DNA of 64,000 nucleotides from contig NC_080175.1 of the NCBI RefSeq assembly GCF_950295315.1, positions 62,166,487 through 62,230,486 on the forward strand, in the 5' to 3' direction. Shown here piece by piece: positions 22,040 through 32,633 of this stretch. The position numbers and the translations under genes are program-made. The notes below the pieces were generated by a model, which searched no databases, was not told where the DNA came from, and worked only from the letters and a program-made list of their open reading frames with translations. How positions within the stretch are numbered: the stretch's first letter is position 1; each line of letters begins with the position of its first letter. Origin of the DNA: Erinaceus europaeus (Eukaryota > Chordata > Mammalia > Eulipotyphla > Erinaceidae).

Positions 22040-22183
22040 TTCTATTTTAGCTTTTTTCTTCCTTTTTTTAACTACAGCACTGCTCAACTCTGGCTTGTGG
22101 TAGGGGGTTGAACCTGAGACTTTGGAGCATCAGGAACAAGGGCCTGTTTGCATAACCACTATGCTATCTACCCCCATCTCCCC
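22040..22183 (-). mobile_element. Family C SINE
   Basis: 'CAGCACTGCTCAACTCTGG' is followed by 'GGGTTGAACCTGAGACTTTG' and 'CATAACCACTATGCTATC': the family C elements in reverse order. Confidence 0.8.
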
Positions 22184-22683
22184 CTTAATTTCTCTTAAGT
22201 TTATTTTCTTCATGCATAAAATGGTTCTAAATCCATGTGCCTAAATTGTAAAGGAAGAAAGAAATGAAGAACATGGGAAAAATGTGGACATGATGCCTAC
22301 ATCAACATTAACTTTTAGAAAGCAGTGTTATAGAAACAGTGAGTCAGGGCAAAAGATCTTCTCCCAGACATTTGCATTTCAGGTAGATCAAGGAGGGGGC
22401 AGCTATTCAAAATGTCTAGATGGAAAAACTAAGCCAATAGTGATAAGTTGAAAAGATGCAGATGTAAGATAAACATAGTAACTCCAGAAATTTAAATTTT
22501 CAGAAACTTTATCTACCTTAAATGCTTCTGATCTTTCTATTTGTTTTATTGGTGAGTTTGAATACATTTTAGTGAGAAATTTTCAAGAGGGAACTTACCA
22601 TACAGGAATGAAAACTGCATACTCATCACTCCAAACTTCCATCTCCTCAGAATTAAGATGTTTTCCTAGCTAACAAATTTCTT
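22184..22683. other. Unique sequence
   Basis: No recognisable feature. Confidence 0.5.
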
Positions 22684-22700
22684 AGAAATAGTTTTATGGG

Positions 22701-22975
22701 GGAGCTGGGCGGTATCACAGTGGGTTAAGCACATGTGGCGCAAAGCACAAGGACTGTCATTAGGATCCCGGTTCGAGCCCCTGGCTCCCCACCTTCAGGG
22801 GGGTCATTTCACAGGCGGTGAAGCAGGTCTGCAGGTGTCTGTCTTTCTCTCCCCCTCTCTGTCTTCCCTCTTCTCTCCATTTCTCTCTGTCCTATCCAAC
22901 AAATACAACAACAAGAGTAACTACAACAATAAAACATCAAGGGCAACAAAAGGAAATAAATAAATATTAAAAAAA
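22701..22975 (+). mobile_element. Family A SINE, short form, with perfect 17-bp TSD
   Basis: Complete plus-strand copy. The duplication AGAAATAGTTTTATGGG occurs at 22684-22700 and 22976-22992 without a mismatch, marking a recent insertion. Confidence 0.95.
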
Positions 22976-22992
22976 AGAAATAGTTTTATGGG

Positions 22993-23299
22993 TCAGATGG
23001 TCCAACATGACAAGTTCATGGTGACTACAAGGTTTGGGCTAGATGAATATACCTACTAAATGATTCTATTATGTAATCTATTTACATAATAACTTTACAA
23101 GATAAAATCATACGCCTTGTTTCCCGGCTCTTAGTCTATATTGGAATAAAGATGAACTTTCTGTTTTAGCCAATCAATACTATGTACAGTATAGAATTAT
23201 TCAAGAGCTCACCCTACGTGAAATTTAGGTATCAGCAAGTTTTCAGCTAATTGAAACTGTTACAACTTAATTTTAAATATAGAACTAACCATAAAGTTT
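22993..23299. other. Unique sequence
   Basis: No recognisable feature. Confidence 0.5.
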
Positions 23300-23430
23300 T
23301 TGCTTATTTGTTTGTTTTCCAGAGCACTGCTCAGTTCCTGCTTATGGTAGTGCTGGGAATAGAACCTAGGGATTCAGAGTCTCAGGTATGAATGTTTTGC
23401 ATAACAATTATGCTGTTCTCTTAGTCTCCA
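23300..23430 (-). mobile_element. Family C SINE
   Basis: 'AGAGCACTGCTCAGTTCC' to 'CATAACAATTATGCTG' on the plus strand reads as an inverted family C copy. Confidence 0.75.
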
Positions 23431-23477
23431 GGTAATTCTTTTTTATTATATAGATGTGAGAGATAAAAAGAGAGAGA

Positions 23478-23700
23478 AGCGGATGGGTGGTGGTGTACCT
23501 GTTTAAGTGCACATGTCACAATGTGCAAGGACACAGGTTTGAACCCCCCAGTCTCCACCTTCAAGGGAAAAGCTTTGTGAGTGCTGAAGCAGGGCTACAG
23601 GTGTCTCTCTTCATCTCTTTCCTTATCTTCCCCTACCTTCTCAATTTCTAGCTATCTCTATCCAATAAATAAATAAGATAATAAAAAATTAAAAACAGAG
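23478..23700 (+). mobile_element. Family B SINE inserted in an older minus-strand SINE
   Basis: Head 'GGATGGGTGGTGGTGTACC', tail 'CCAATAAATAAATAAG'. The flanks 23440-23477 and 23701-23830 look like the two halves of a degraded minus-strand tRNA-like SINE. Confidence 0.75.
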
Positions 23701-23844
23701 ACAAAGACAGAGATCCTACCATTTGTGATGTTCTCTTTGGTGTTGTTGACTTACATTATGAGGTGGCCTGGATGGAGGCTCTGGGGTTCAAGCATGCAAA
23801 GAGAGCATGCTGCCACTAAATCATTGCCCAAGATTCTTTATTTT

Positions 23845-24053
23845 AATATATTTTTAATATTTATTTTGTTTATTTTGGGTAGAGACAGAAAAATCTAAAG
23901 GGGCAGGGGAAATGGAGAGGGAAAGAGAAACACCTACAGCACTGCTTCATCTTTTAGGAAGCTCCCCCCCCCTGCAGTGGGGACAAGGGACTTGAACCCA
24001 GGTCCTTGCATACTGTAATGTATCCTCTTAACCAGGTAGGTCACTACCGGGCC
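23845..24053 (-). mobile_element. Family B SINE
   Basis: Minus-strand order: A/T tail, 'GGGTAGAGACAG', 'CACTGCTTCATC', 'GGGACTTGAACCCAGG', head ending 'CACTACCGGGCCCC'. Confidence 0.8.
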
Positions 24054-24094
24054 CCACCTCCAAGCTTCTTGTAAAGCATAAAAAAAAAAAATTT

Positions 24095-24280
24095 ATAAGG
24101 GCTAGGCCATGACACACTCCATAGGATGCACATATTACGAAGCACAAAAGTCTGGGTTCAAGTCCCAACTCCCAGCTGCAGAAAGGAATATTCATGAACA
24201 GTAAGGCAGTGCTGCAGGTGTATCTGTCCCTAGTTTTACTTTCCCTTTCAATTTCTCTTTCTGCCTCTACCAAAAAAAAA
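24095..24280 (+). mobile_element. Family B SINE, diverged
   Basis: 'GGGCTAGGCCATGACACAC' head, 'GTCTGGGTTCAAGTCCC' box B-like region, A-rich tail at 24271-24288. Confidence 0.7.
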
Positions 24281-24285
24281 AAAAA

Positions 24286-24412
24286 AAAGATAAAGAATAG
24301 GAAAGCTATCGGGGGGAAGGGATGGGATACGGAGTTCTGGTGGTGGGAATTGTGTGGAGTTCTACTCTTATCCTAAGGTTTTTGTCAGTGTTTCCTTTTC
24401 ATAAATAAAAAA
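24286..24412 (+). mobile_element. Short L1 3' end
   Basis: 'GGAAAGCTATC' through 'GGTGGGAATTGTGTGGAG' and 'TTCATAAATAAAAAAC' matches the last 120 bases of the L1#1 3' UTR type. Confidence 0.8.
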
Positions 24413-24497
24413 CTTAAGAAAAGTGGCCATAGGGTGTGGTGAAGCCATTATGCAGGTAATAAAAATAATAATAATATATCAAGAGAGTTTGGGAGGG

Positions 24498-24715
24498 GGC
24501 TGAGCAGTGGCACACCTGGTTAAATGCATGCATTACCATGCCAAGTACCTGGGTTTGAGCCCTGCCTGGCTCTCAGCTTGCAGAGGGAATGCTTCACAAG
24601 TGGTGAAGCAGGTTTGTAGTTGTCTCTTTTTATGCCTCCCTCCCTTTCTCCCTCCCCTCTCAATTTCTCTCGGCCCTACCAAGAGAGAGAGATAAAGACA
24701 GAGAGACAGAAAGGT
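24498..24715 (+). mobile_element. Family B SINE
   Basis: 'GGGCTGAGCAGTGGCACACC' head, 'GGGTTTGAGCCC' box B-like region, TC-rich body, and an (AG)-rich end. Confidence 0.8.
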
Positions 24716-24865
24716 TGGGATTTGTTGATCAAGGATATTGTTGAAAACTCAGGATTTAATCACTGTCATCCCTGTAGGCAGAGTTGGATGTGGAGAGTTT
24801 TATTAAGTAAACAGTCATGTTTCAGAGGTTTGCCTGAATAAAGAATCAAATGTGACTGATCGGAG

Positions 24866-24960
24866 GTAGGTAGCATAAAGGTAATGCAAAGACACTTTCA
24901 TGCCTGAGGCTCCAAAGTCCCGGGTTCAATTCTCCACACCACCATAAGCCAGAGATGATT
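24866..24960 (+). mobile_element. Family C SINE, plus strand
   Basis: This is the clearest sense copy of family C in the window: 'GGTAGCATAAAGGTAATGC', 'GAGGCTCCAAAGTCCC' and 'GGGTTCAATTCTCC'. The last contains a box B-like GGTTCAATTC. Confidence 0.8.
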
Positions 24961-25214
24961 AGTGATCTGGAAAAAAAATGTGATCTAAGACAGAACTATA
25001 AAAAGGTCTGGTTCTCATCAGGAGTATGGGAACCGTAAGCTCATCTGGTAGCTCTGGTTTAACATCATGTCTATACCAGTGATTATTAGAGGTTGAAAAC
25101 TTTTCAGAAGCTGGTAGAATGTATACAGCATGCACAACAGAATTATTAAAGACATTTTCTTTTGATAACATCATAGCTGCACAAGTACATGATCTCATCA
25201 CTCCTGGATTTTCT

Positions 25215-25375
25215 CATCCTTTTTGCTTCAGCTAGAGAGAGAACACCATGAACCACTGACTCTGAGCCTTCTCCCATATTGTGGCAATTCTGTGTGGTTT
25301 TATGGCTTCAACTTGGGCCATACTCATGGCAGTGTACATGCCCTACTATGTGAGCTATCCTGACACCCTCTATTG
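25215..25375 (-). mobile_element. Degraded family D SINE
   Basis: 'GCTAGAGAGAGAACACCATG' to 'GTGAGCTATCCTGACACCC' has the minus-strand tRNA-like SINE layout but is heavily diverged. Confidence 0.5.
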
Positions 25376-25676
25376 GATTTTATTTATTTTAATATATCTA
25401 ATTATTATGTGATTTTTTTTTATTTATTTTTTTTTTTTTTAGTGAACAGTTGAGACATTAAGTAGGAAAGTTGCTAGGACGTAATTTTTCTTACCATTCA
25501 TTCACTGCAACTTGTTCTACTTCTGCTGCCAGGACTGCTAATAAGCTTCTAGTATCTTTTGGGTAAAGTGTTCAATCCGTGATCAGCCTGCAAGTGACAC
25601 CACTAGCTTTTGTAAAGAAGAAAACGTATGAGTTGTTTCCTCAATCATATATTCACTTGTGCACGTGCGCATGCGT

Positions 25677-25677
25677 G

Positions 25678-25708
<31 letters not shown>
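25677..25708. repeat. (TG)n microsatellite
   Basis: A (GT) run of about 30 bp sits directly before a SINE head. Confidence 0.9.
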
Positions 25709-25905
25709 TCTTTCAGTGCTTGGTAGTGGCTCACCTGGTTGAGCACACATGTTACAAAGAACAAGGGCTCAGCTTCAAACCTCCAGTCCCCACCTGCAGA
25801 GGGAAATTTCACAAGTGGTGCAGCAGTGCTGCAAGTCTCCCTCTGTCTTCCTCCCCTTCTTCTCAGTTTCTGTCTCTATTCAATAATTGAATGAATAAAT
25901 AAAAT
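25709..25905 (+). mobile_element. Family B SINE
   Basis: 'TGCTTGGTAGTGGCTCACC' head and 'CAATAATTGAATGAATAAAT' tail. Confidence 0.78.
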
Positions 25906-26004
25906 CAATAGTAGTATCTTATCTAAAAATAATTTTCTAGAAGCTGTATTTTTAATAGTAACTAGGAACTGATAATATTAATTTTAATAATGTATTTCAT
26001 TTAT

Positions 26005-26160
26005 AGCCCAGAAGATAGCTCACTGGCATGCTCTATGCATGGCTCAGGTGCAAACCAGAGAACCACATGAGAGGTGCCAGAGCACCAGAGGGAGCTCTGT
26101 TGCCGTGATGTTTGTCTCTCTCTCTGTGTGTGTGTTTCTCTATCTCAAGTAAAAAGAATG
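26005..26160 (+). mobile_element. Family D SINE
   Basis: 'CCCAGAAGATAGCTCACTGG' head, 'TGCAAACCAGAGAACCAC' in the box B position, TC/TG-rich tail. Confidence 0.55.
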
Positions 26161-26899
26161 AAAAATGAGCCCAGAATGTCAAAATTGAAAATGCACAAGG
26201 CATTAGCACCACAAAAATAAATTTCACTTAATTAAAAAAATAAAATAAAATAATTACGAAGTGTCTCTGTTCTACCTATCCCTGATTCCTCCCCCTCCCC
26301 ACATACTACTGACCTTTTTGTTTTTCTGTAATGTTTGTTTCCTCTATTTCACTCAGTGTCTATTTCTTCAGCCCCATTATTGATCCACAGTTGTTCACAA
26401 AGGTAAATCATCTGAAATATAAAACTTCTTGGCAGCAGAGAGTATTTTTAAAATCTACAAGACCAGCACTTTACCTTTTAGAGCCTGTTTTCCCCTACTT
26501 TCTGAGTAGTTATAAATCTGGTTGACGTCAGTTTTACTTGGCTAGTGTTAAAGTGACTTGGAAGACTGTGTTCATTAAGTACTTTTGATGAGAATGGAGT
26601 TTTCTTAAATCCATTTTCACAATGGATAACTTGCAATGTACTCAAACAGCAGAAACTGTTATTACCTAGAAAAAAATGAATTAATTAGATTGGAGGATCA
26701 TGTAAAAATACTGAAACAAAATTAGTTTTAAAAAGAGTGAGAGAGAGAAAATACTGATGCATGTCAGAATTCAGAATGAGTCCACACCAGAATTTCAATG
26801 GGAGAACATTTTCTCTAATTTCCTAAATGTTACATATCTCCATCAATAGAATGCCAGACTCAGATCTTCTATTTTAGCAACATTTTTTCCAGTTAAAAA
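26161..26899. other. Unique sequence
   Basis: No gene or repeat was recognised apart from short simple tracts. Confidence 0.5.
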
Positions 26900-26911
26900 T
26901 ATTAATACTTT

Positions 26912-27122
26912 GGGGAGGGTAGGTGGTGGTTCACCTGGTTAAGCACATTACAGTGTGCAAAAACCCAGGTTCTGGCCTCTGGTCCCCACCTGAAGGGGAA
27001 AAGCTTCACAAGTGATAGAGTAGGGCTACAGGTGTCTCTCTGTCTCTTTTCCTTTATTTCTCCCCCTCCCCTCTCAATTTCTCTCTGTCTCTATCCAACA
27101 ATAAATACAGAAATAAAATATT
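26912..27122 (+). mobile_element. Family B SINE
   Basis: 'GGGAGGGTAGGTGGTGGTTC' head, 'CTCTATCCAACAATAAAT' tail. Confidence 0.8.
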
Positions 27123-27235
27123 ACAAATGTTAATACTTTAGAAATACTTATAGTAAAAACTGCAGAAGTTGGCTTATCATAAGGAATTATGAAAATTAAT
27201 ATCTCCATTTCTTTTTCTTAATTTTTTCAGTTTAT

Positions 27236-27508
27236 TTTTTAAATATTTATTTATTCCCTTTTGTTGCCCTTGTTTTACTGTTGTAGTTATTATTGATGTC
27301 GTTGTTGTTGGATAGGGCAGAGAGAAGTGGAGAGAGGAGGGGAAGACAGAGAAAGGGAGAGAAAGATAGACACCTACAGACCTGCTTCACCGAGTATGAA
27401 GCAACTCCCCTGCAGGTGGGGAGCCAGATACTCAATGGGGATCCTAATGCTGGTCCTCACGCTTTGTGCCAAGTATGCTTAACCCACTGCGCTACCGCCT
27501 GACTCCCA
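27236..27508 (-). mobile_element. Family A SINE, short form
   Basis: A complete minus-strand copy from the AT-rich tail to 'GCGCTACCGCCTGACTCCC'. Confidence 0.9.
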
Positions 27509-27561
27509 ATAGCTCTATTTCTTTACATAAATACAAAAACTTGTGTTAAAAAATAAAATGA

Positions 27562-27945
27562 GGAGTCTGGCAATAACATAGTAGGTTAAGAACACATGGC
27601 TCCAAGAGCAAGGACCAGCATAAGGATCCCGGTTCAAGCCCCCCACTCCCTACCTGCAGGGGGGTCGCTTCACAGGCAGTAAAGCAGGTCTCCAGGTGTC
27701 TTTCTCTCCCCCCTGTCAGTCTTCCTTCCTCTCTAGATTTCTCTCTGTCCTGTCCAACAACAGTGACATCAATGACAAGAATAATAATAGCCACAACAAT
27801 AATAAAATGACAAGGGCAACAAAAGGGGAAAAATATAGCCTCCAGGAGCAGTGGATTTGTGTTGCAGGCACCAAGCCCCAACAATAACCCTGGAAGCAAT
27901 AATAAATAAATACATTAATTAATTAACTAATTAATTAACTAATTT
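27562..27945 (+). mobile_element. Family A SINE, long form, with (TTAA)-rich tail
   Basis: The plus-strand copy shows the long form in sense order. After the (CAA)-rich tail come 'GCCTCCAGGAGCAGTGG' and 'AACCCTGGAAGC', the two arms of the hairpin module. An ATTAATTAACT-type simple repeat follows at 27912-27945. Confidence 0.88.
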
Positions 27946-27961
27946 AATGGAATTTATTAGT

Positions 27962-28365
27962 AGGAGTCAGGGGATAACTCACCTGATAAGAGTGTACACT
28001 TTGCTACCTGTGAGAATGTAGGCTGAATTCCTATCCTTTCTTCTTCTTCTAGCGTTTGCCCTTCTTCTGTAGCCAGTCAACAGTGTCAGGTTGAAAGCTG
28101 TCAGGAGCTGCTTGTTGCTGGCTTTGAAAGTGACTGGGATCCATGTGGATTCAGTTGGCTAGGAAGGATCGTCAGTTTCCCCAATGAATGGGTACTCACG
28201 GGATGCACCACGAGAAGGTCGATCCAATGCATCCCGTTCCTATCCTAACAATGTGTGCAGCTTGAACACTGGAAGCTTCATGAACACTGGGACTTTACTG
28301 TGGTTGTCTCTCTTCTTTCAGTCACTCATTCCTTCTCTGTCTCTCATCCTTCCTCTATAAAATAA
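27962..28365 (+). mobile_element. Family B SINE split by a retroposon
   Basis: The head ('GGAGTCAGGGGATAACTCACC') ends at 28037, and the body resumes at 28247 with 'AACAATGTGTGCAGCTTG' and the TC-rich tail. A separate 199-bp insert lies between them. Confidence 0.75.
28038..28236 (-). mobile_element. Unrecognised retroposon with (GAA)n tail and 10-bp TSD
   Basis: The insert is flanked by a perfect duplication, TTCCTATCCT, at 28028-28037 and 28237-28246. On the minus strand it starts CGGGATGCA, forms a 9-bp perfect stem with TGCATCCCG 20 nt later, and ends in (GAA)4. A tail plus duplication means it was copied from RNA. I see no box A/box B pair and cannot name the parent RNA. Confidence 0.7.
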
Positions 28366-29103
28366 AAAAGGAGGTTATCCTGCAAATAATAGGGTCACAG
28401 ATACAAAGCAACAGTAAAATCCTGATAGCAAAGAAAAAGGAGAGACAGGAATACTAATGCTAAAAGGAAGAGATAAAATGTAACTCAAGATATTGATATG
28501 CATCAATAACAGTGATTACCACAAAATGGAAAAGATGTTTTTTTCATTACTGTTTTATATGTTTTATGTTCAAATGGTATTAGATTTTGGAAACTGTTTT
28601 TTTTTACCTGAAAAAAAATTATAGAGGAACAGGTTAAGCAGTTAGTAGTTCTATTTTCTTGAAAAAATATATTTATATATTCCAAATGTTAATTTTATGA
28701 GATTGTATTTAAATAGAGAATAAGCAATTATTCTAGTATAATCACATATTACATTTATAGTTCAAAAACATTATGTAAGTTTAAATTCAAATAACCTAAG
28801 ATGCCCCACAGAAAATTCAAATTTATTAATTGTGCCCAGTTTTCTTATATTTACAGTTCTCACTTAAGCAAACTTTACTTAAGCATCCTTACTTGAATCA
28901 ATATTCATCTAACTAGAGATATATTTGTGCTTCTGCTTTAAAGTGTAATATTTGCTCAATTAAATTTTAGGCATTGTCTATGAGAGGCAAATATTATTTC
29001 TGAATTCTTGCACACTTGCTCAAGGTCATGTAGCAAGTATATCAGCAAAACAAGTATATGAAAACAGACATCTTGCTCCACTGTCTGATATGTAGCAGTA
29101 AGA
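28366..29103. other. Unique AT-rich sequence
   Basis: No recognisable feature. Confidence 0.5.
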
Positions 29104-29120
29104 AAAGAAGGTAAAAACAT

Positions 29121-29415
29121 GGGAGTCAGGCAGTGGGTTAAGTGCATATGGCACAAAGTGCAAGAACCAGCCTAAGGATCCCGGTTCAAGCCCCAGTCTC
29201 CCCACCTGCAGGGGAGTAGCTTCACAAGCGGTGAAGCAGGTATGCAGTTGTCTGTCTTTCTCTCCTACTCTCAGTCTTCCCCTCCTCTTTCCATTTGTCT
29301 CTGTCCTATCCAACAACAATGACATCAGTAACAACAATAATAACTACAACAACAATAACAAGGGCAACAAAAGGGAAAATAAATATAATTTTTTAAAAAG
29401 ATATAAATATTTAAA
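29121..29415 (+). mobile_element. Family A SINE, short form, with perfect 17-bp TSD
   Basis: The duplication AAAGAAGGTAAAAACAT is at 29104-29120 and 29416-29432. The head has a small deletion: 'GGCAGTGGGTTAAG' lacks the usual 'TAGCTCAGC'. Confidence 0.95.
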
Positions 29416-29432
29416 AAAGAAGGTAAAAACAT

Positions 29433-32009
29433 TAAACATTAAAACTATAATTCAACATCAAAACACAGTTTGACCATAGATGGTTTTATAAAGTCTAAGT
29501 ATTCATCAGGTGGAGGATACTTAATGATATTTCATTTTGTGATAAATTCAAAAGCTTAAAATTTTATTATAAAATTCATATTAAGGATCATCTAACCTTT
29601 AAAAATCCAGGTATACTGTCTATTTCATATAAAGTTTAAAATGAACCAAAAGTTAAATCACAGGAAAGAACAAGTTAAGAATCATTGATTTTTGTCCTGC
29701 CAATGATTATTTCCATAGTGGGAGATTTTATTCTGAATTCTACAAATGATGCTAACAGTCTGTCCCCTAGGAAACAGATAAAATCAAAAGCTTTGACTAT
29801 TTTTCCTTCTTCAATTTGGAATAAAAGATCATGTGTGCAAACACTAAAAATATATGAGAGTACAATTGTATTTGATAGCAGAAGTCCCAACATACAGTAA
29901 AATCCAGAATGTAGGCTTCTAAAATGCATTTTTGAAGAAGAAAGGAGAAAATGGATGGGAATTGACGAGATACGAGCTAGCAAATTCTGAATAATTTCCA
30001 CTCAGTGTGGAATCTATGTTCAATTACTTAAATCAATATTTTCATCCTGTGAATTATCATAACATTATATTGAGTAATCTGACCACATTATTTTAATTTT
30101 TGCTTTCAATGTAACATCTCCTCTCATAGAGTCAACACCACCAAGGTGGTGTTATCACATAGAACCTACCAAAATAATCCTACATACCTTTCTCATCTCA
30201 AGAACCTTCAAAGTCCCAATCACAGAAGACTGTGATTAATAGATACTGGGGATTCAGACATTGGCATCTTTAGGAGGAAGTTATTCTGTCTGTTACAGGT
30301 AAAATATTTATCCTCATTTTATAAATGAGATAACTGAAGTTTATAAAGAGATCAAGAAACTTTGAGTATACTTATGCATGTAATGAATAATAGAGACTAA
30401 AGGCATAAAAGTTTGTTTTGAGCTCCAAATATGTATTTTATTCTGCAACTGAAATGTGGGGAGAATCCTAAATGTTATCCCTTAGCTAAATATCACTGCC
30501 CTTTTATTCAGAAAGTGGTCTGTGTCACAATACAAGGTCGAGTCTGAAATGGATTTGCAGAGAATGGATGGTCTAACTGCTTTTCTTTCTTTTTTTTTTT
30601 TTTTTTCTCTGCTCTCATTCATATATAAGTCTATGGTCCTCAACTTCCTTTGATAACACAGATCTCTCCATGCGTAGTTGTCCTTGATAATGTGGAAGAC
30701 TGAACTGAGGCTCCGCATATTGACTTATCTACTTAGTTTATGATCCTGTGAGTGCAAACCATATGTTTCCTGTTCTCTGTGGTGGTGTTTCTCAGGAACT
30801 TGTGTGTACCTAAATCACCTGGGATTTAATATAAAAGGAAATTCAGGACTCACAGCAGACCCCATCAGTTAGAATGTCCTAGTATGGGGTTCAGATAGAG
30901 TTTAAAGTGCCTTTTTTGATTATTACAATCCAGATAAAATAGTGAAAGTCACTATATTATTATGTTTTAAGTTTTTGTCTAAAGCACTTGTTCATTTTTT
31001 CCTCCTCAGGGAATGCTATCTAAGATATTAAATAAAATAAAATAAAGCAAAAGAAGATGAGGAAATTGTTGTCACAGATGAGGAATGCTACTGCTTATCC
31101 AGTGAGTGGAGGCAAGAGATATTACTAAACATCCCACAACATATTGAACAATCCCCCACAATATTATAAAAAGTACCCAGTCTAAAAGAATTCTAATCTA
31201 AAAGGATGAGAGAAGCTTATGAAGTAGCATTATTTTTTTTACCTAAATTATATATTTGGCCTAAAGTATATTTTCCACACGAATAACTGAACTGAACTTT
31301 GATTCTAAAGTGAAAAATAGGCATAACACAATATAAAAATTGTGAAACTTTATATGTGGGAGAAATGATCTGCTATGGTAGTTAGCTTGCCAGGTCAATA
31401 TTTCAAGCATGTCTCCATAAAGAGTACTCATATATCTAAAAGGACACTAAGAAATAATTGAGAAACCACATTTCCCTGTCTGTGTTTTGCTGGCATTGTG
31501 TGATTGAATATGGTAAGCAACATGATGAGATGAACATTATCCACTTTTATAGTCATTAGTCACATTAAGAATAGCTAAACTTGATTTTGTGTGCCCAAGG
31601 GCAAATTAGTTAACCTTTCCAACTCTGAGTTGCCTCAGAAATGACTGCCCATTTCAGTAATTCCAATATAGCATGAGTTAGAAATATAAATTTCTAGATA
31701 ACAAAATAAGAAGATATATGTATGAAACACTGTTCTATGAACCCTTTTTACTGAGAATGTTCCATGTACCTGGACAGACACATGCATTAAGAATTTTATA
31801 AATAATCTCTTTCCTATCTTTCTCTTCTCTCTAATAACTAGAATGTATATTATATATATATTCTGAAATCAGTGTAGATAATTTTTTTTTCTAAGTGGTA
31901 GTGTCAGAGACCGTAACAATAAGAGAGTAAATATCTGTGTTGAAATTTAGGTGATGAAAATACAGGATTAAACATTGAGGGGTTATAGCATTTTCCAGTT
32001 GTCTCATGC
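29433..32009. other. Long unique AT-rich stretch
   Basis: No repeat family or exon was recognised in 2.6 kb. Minor items are a T tract at 30588-30606 and a 20-bp near-perfect palindrome at 30134-30153. Confidence 0.5.
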
Positions 32010-32175
32010 TGTTAAAGGGGGAAGGGAATCTTAGTGTCCTGGTTCATGATGACATAAGGAGGGTCTAAGATGGGGGTGATGATGTTTTGCAGAACCCACC
32101 ATGAAGAGATGATAACTTGTACCAATGTGTCAATAAATGTTCTGTAAACCATTAACCCCCAAAGAAAATAAGTTC
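32010..32175 (+). mobile_element. Old L1 3' end
   Basis: 'GTCCTGGTTCATGATGACA' and 'CTGTAAACCATTAACCCCC' correspond to the old 3' UTR type seen at 62050-62190. Confidence 0.65.
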
Positions 32176-32586
32176 TTAAAAAAGATGAGACCCTCAAATA
32201 GTGACTATTTTTACTTTGAACTACAGATATTGAAGAGCCAGTATATATACAAAGAACACAGATTTGTTCATCAAAATCTGACCATAATTACTAGTTGTGA
32301 ATTTTTTTCTCAATTTAGAAATATCCAAAACTTTTGTCTAATAATTCACAATCATATTGTATTGAAAGTTGAATCCAGAGGATTATAAGATCTCACCCGA
32401 AGTTTCACTAGCATTGAAAAACCCTGTGTGAGGACTCAATGGACAGTACATGAGGTTTAATGCTTATAAAACAAACACAGTTGTCTGGTATCAATAAGAA
32501 CCATGTTTTAGGTAGGGAGGAGGGATATATCTATGTATGCATAAATATAAGTATATTTGTATACCCATATATCTGTATCTGTGTAT

Positions 32587-32633
<47 letters not shown>

